5,871 nucleotides of DNA from an uncultured Eubacteriales bacterium (GTDB lineage: Bacteria; Bacillota; Clostridia; Oscillospirales; Acutalibacteraceae), in the NCBI GenBank assembly GCA_934408795.1, contig CAKRVQ010000077.1, positions 1 through 5,871 of the forward strand, written 5' to 3'. The notes under the pieces are model-generated. The model was given only the letters and a program-made list of their open reading frames with translations. It had not been told where the DNA came from and made no database searches. This document shows positions 5,729-5,871 of the stretch, piece after piece. The translations under genes and the position numbers were made by a program. How positions within the stretch are numbered: the first letter of the stretch is position 1; every line of letters begins with the position of its first letter.

Positions 5729-5871
5729 GGGCAGCGCCGCGCCGCGCGCTTCGCGCGCGGCAAACGGGCACACCGCCCTTAAATGGCAAATCCGTTACAC
5801 GCCGCACGAACAAGACCTTTCCGAAATAAGTGGGATCCTCACCTGCCCGTTTTAGCGCCCTCCTTTAGGAG
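5729..5871 (-). ncRNA. Possible structured RNA or dispersed intergenic element (unassigned, partial at right edge)
   Basis: On the minus strand, AAACGGGCA pairs perfectly with TGCCCGTTT (plus 5844-5852 and 5762-5770), closing a domain with a 73-base interior. The GC hairpin and the terminator-like hairpin follow directly. At the right edge CTCCT and AGGAG (5860-5871) form another small palindrome. A 47-codon stop-free frame (minus strand, after TAA at 5865-5867 to TGA at 5721-5723) has no ATG and ends in arginine- and alanine-rich low-complexity sequence, so I do not call it a gene. Nested long-range stem, hairpin and terminator suit a small RNA; they also suit a palindromic mobile repeat. 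I cannot name a family. Confidence 0.3.
5741..5761. repeat. Very stable GC hairpin with a 3-base loop
   Basis: GCCGCGCGC (5741-5749) and GCGCGCGGC (5753-5761) are perfect 9-base arms around TTC. On the minus strand the tip reads GCGAAGC, a sequence known to form an exceptionally stable DNA mini-hairpin. All 18 stem bases are G or C. It lies between the longer-range stem at 5762-5852 and the terminator-like hairpin, as expected of one domain of a structured element. Confidence 0.6.

Larger units (their letters stand above)
5410..5871. other. Gene-free, repeat-rich region upstream of bofA
   Basis: These 462 bases contain no protein gene I can support on either strand; the longer open frames have no recognisable content or overlap bofA out of phase. 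Instead there are at least seven short inverted repeats, a direct repeat, a candidate promoter and a terminator-like hairpin. The part nearest bofA (about 5410-5525) is probably its leader. The part beyond about 5700 looks like a separate structured unit that continues past the right edge. I tested it by eye against tmRNA, SRP RNA, RNase P, T-box and tRNA signatures and recognised none. Confidence 0.6.

Noticed and set aside
5721..5864. 47-codon minus-strand frame upstream of bofA
   Set aside because: It has no ATG, no well-spaced ribosome site, and runs through the GC palindrome and low-complexity sequence. More likely part of a structured or repeated element.
5781..5871. Plus-strand frame starting ATGGCAAATCCG and running off the right edge
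   Set aside because: No ribosome binding site precedes it and it spans an arm of the long-range stem. About 29 residues are visible, with no recognisable family.

Overview
The window looks like a chromosomal segment from an endospore-forming Firmicute, most likely a clostridial lineage with roughly even base composition. Two observations point there. First, the double-strand-break repair genes are of the AddAB type, in the Gram-positive order addB then addA, with an iron-sulfur nuclease domain on AddB. Second, the small gene upstream encodes a BofA-type membrane protein, a family confined to sporulating lineages and their relatives. The clostridial placement is inference; no rRNA or species marker is present.

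Layout: every gene reads on the minus strand, so transcription runs right to left. Positions 5410-5871 hold no recognisable protein gene. This stretch is dense in inverted repeats: a possible structured RNA or intergenic repeat entering from the right edge, a terminator-like hairpin near 5707-5728, further hairpins near 5612-5635 and 5561-5600, a possible promoter near 5533-5562, and a presumed bofA leader. bofA (5149-5409) follows, starting at TTG. Then comes a 229-base gap (4920-5148) that carries an unexplained cysteine-rich reading frame in phase with addB. addB (1590-4919) is complete. addA starts at 1612, overlaps addB by 23 bases and runs off the left edge after 537 codons, so only its N-terminal part is here.

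How the genes work together: AddA and AddB form one helicase-nuclease that resects double-strand breaks and prepares 3' ends for RecA. The overlapping stop and start suggest translational coupling and balanced amounts of the two subunits. BofA in Bacillus subtilis holds back the SpoIVFB intramembrane protease that activates sigma-K. Its position just upstream of addBA is interesting, but the gap between them means a shared transcript is not demonstrated. I found no CRISPR array, tRNA, rRNA, transposase or phage gene. The two large genes look like ordinary core functions, and the unexplained material is in the intergenic DNA on the right.
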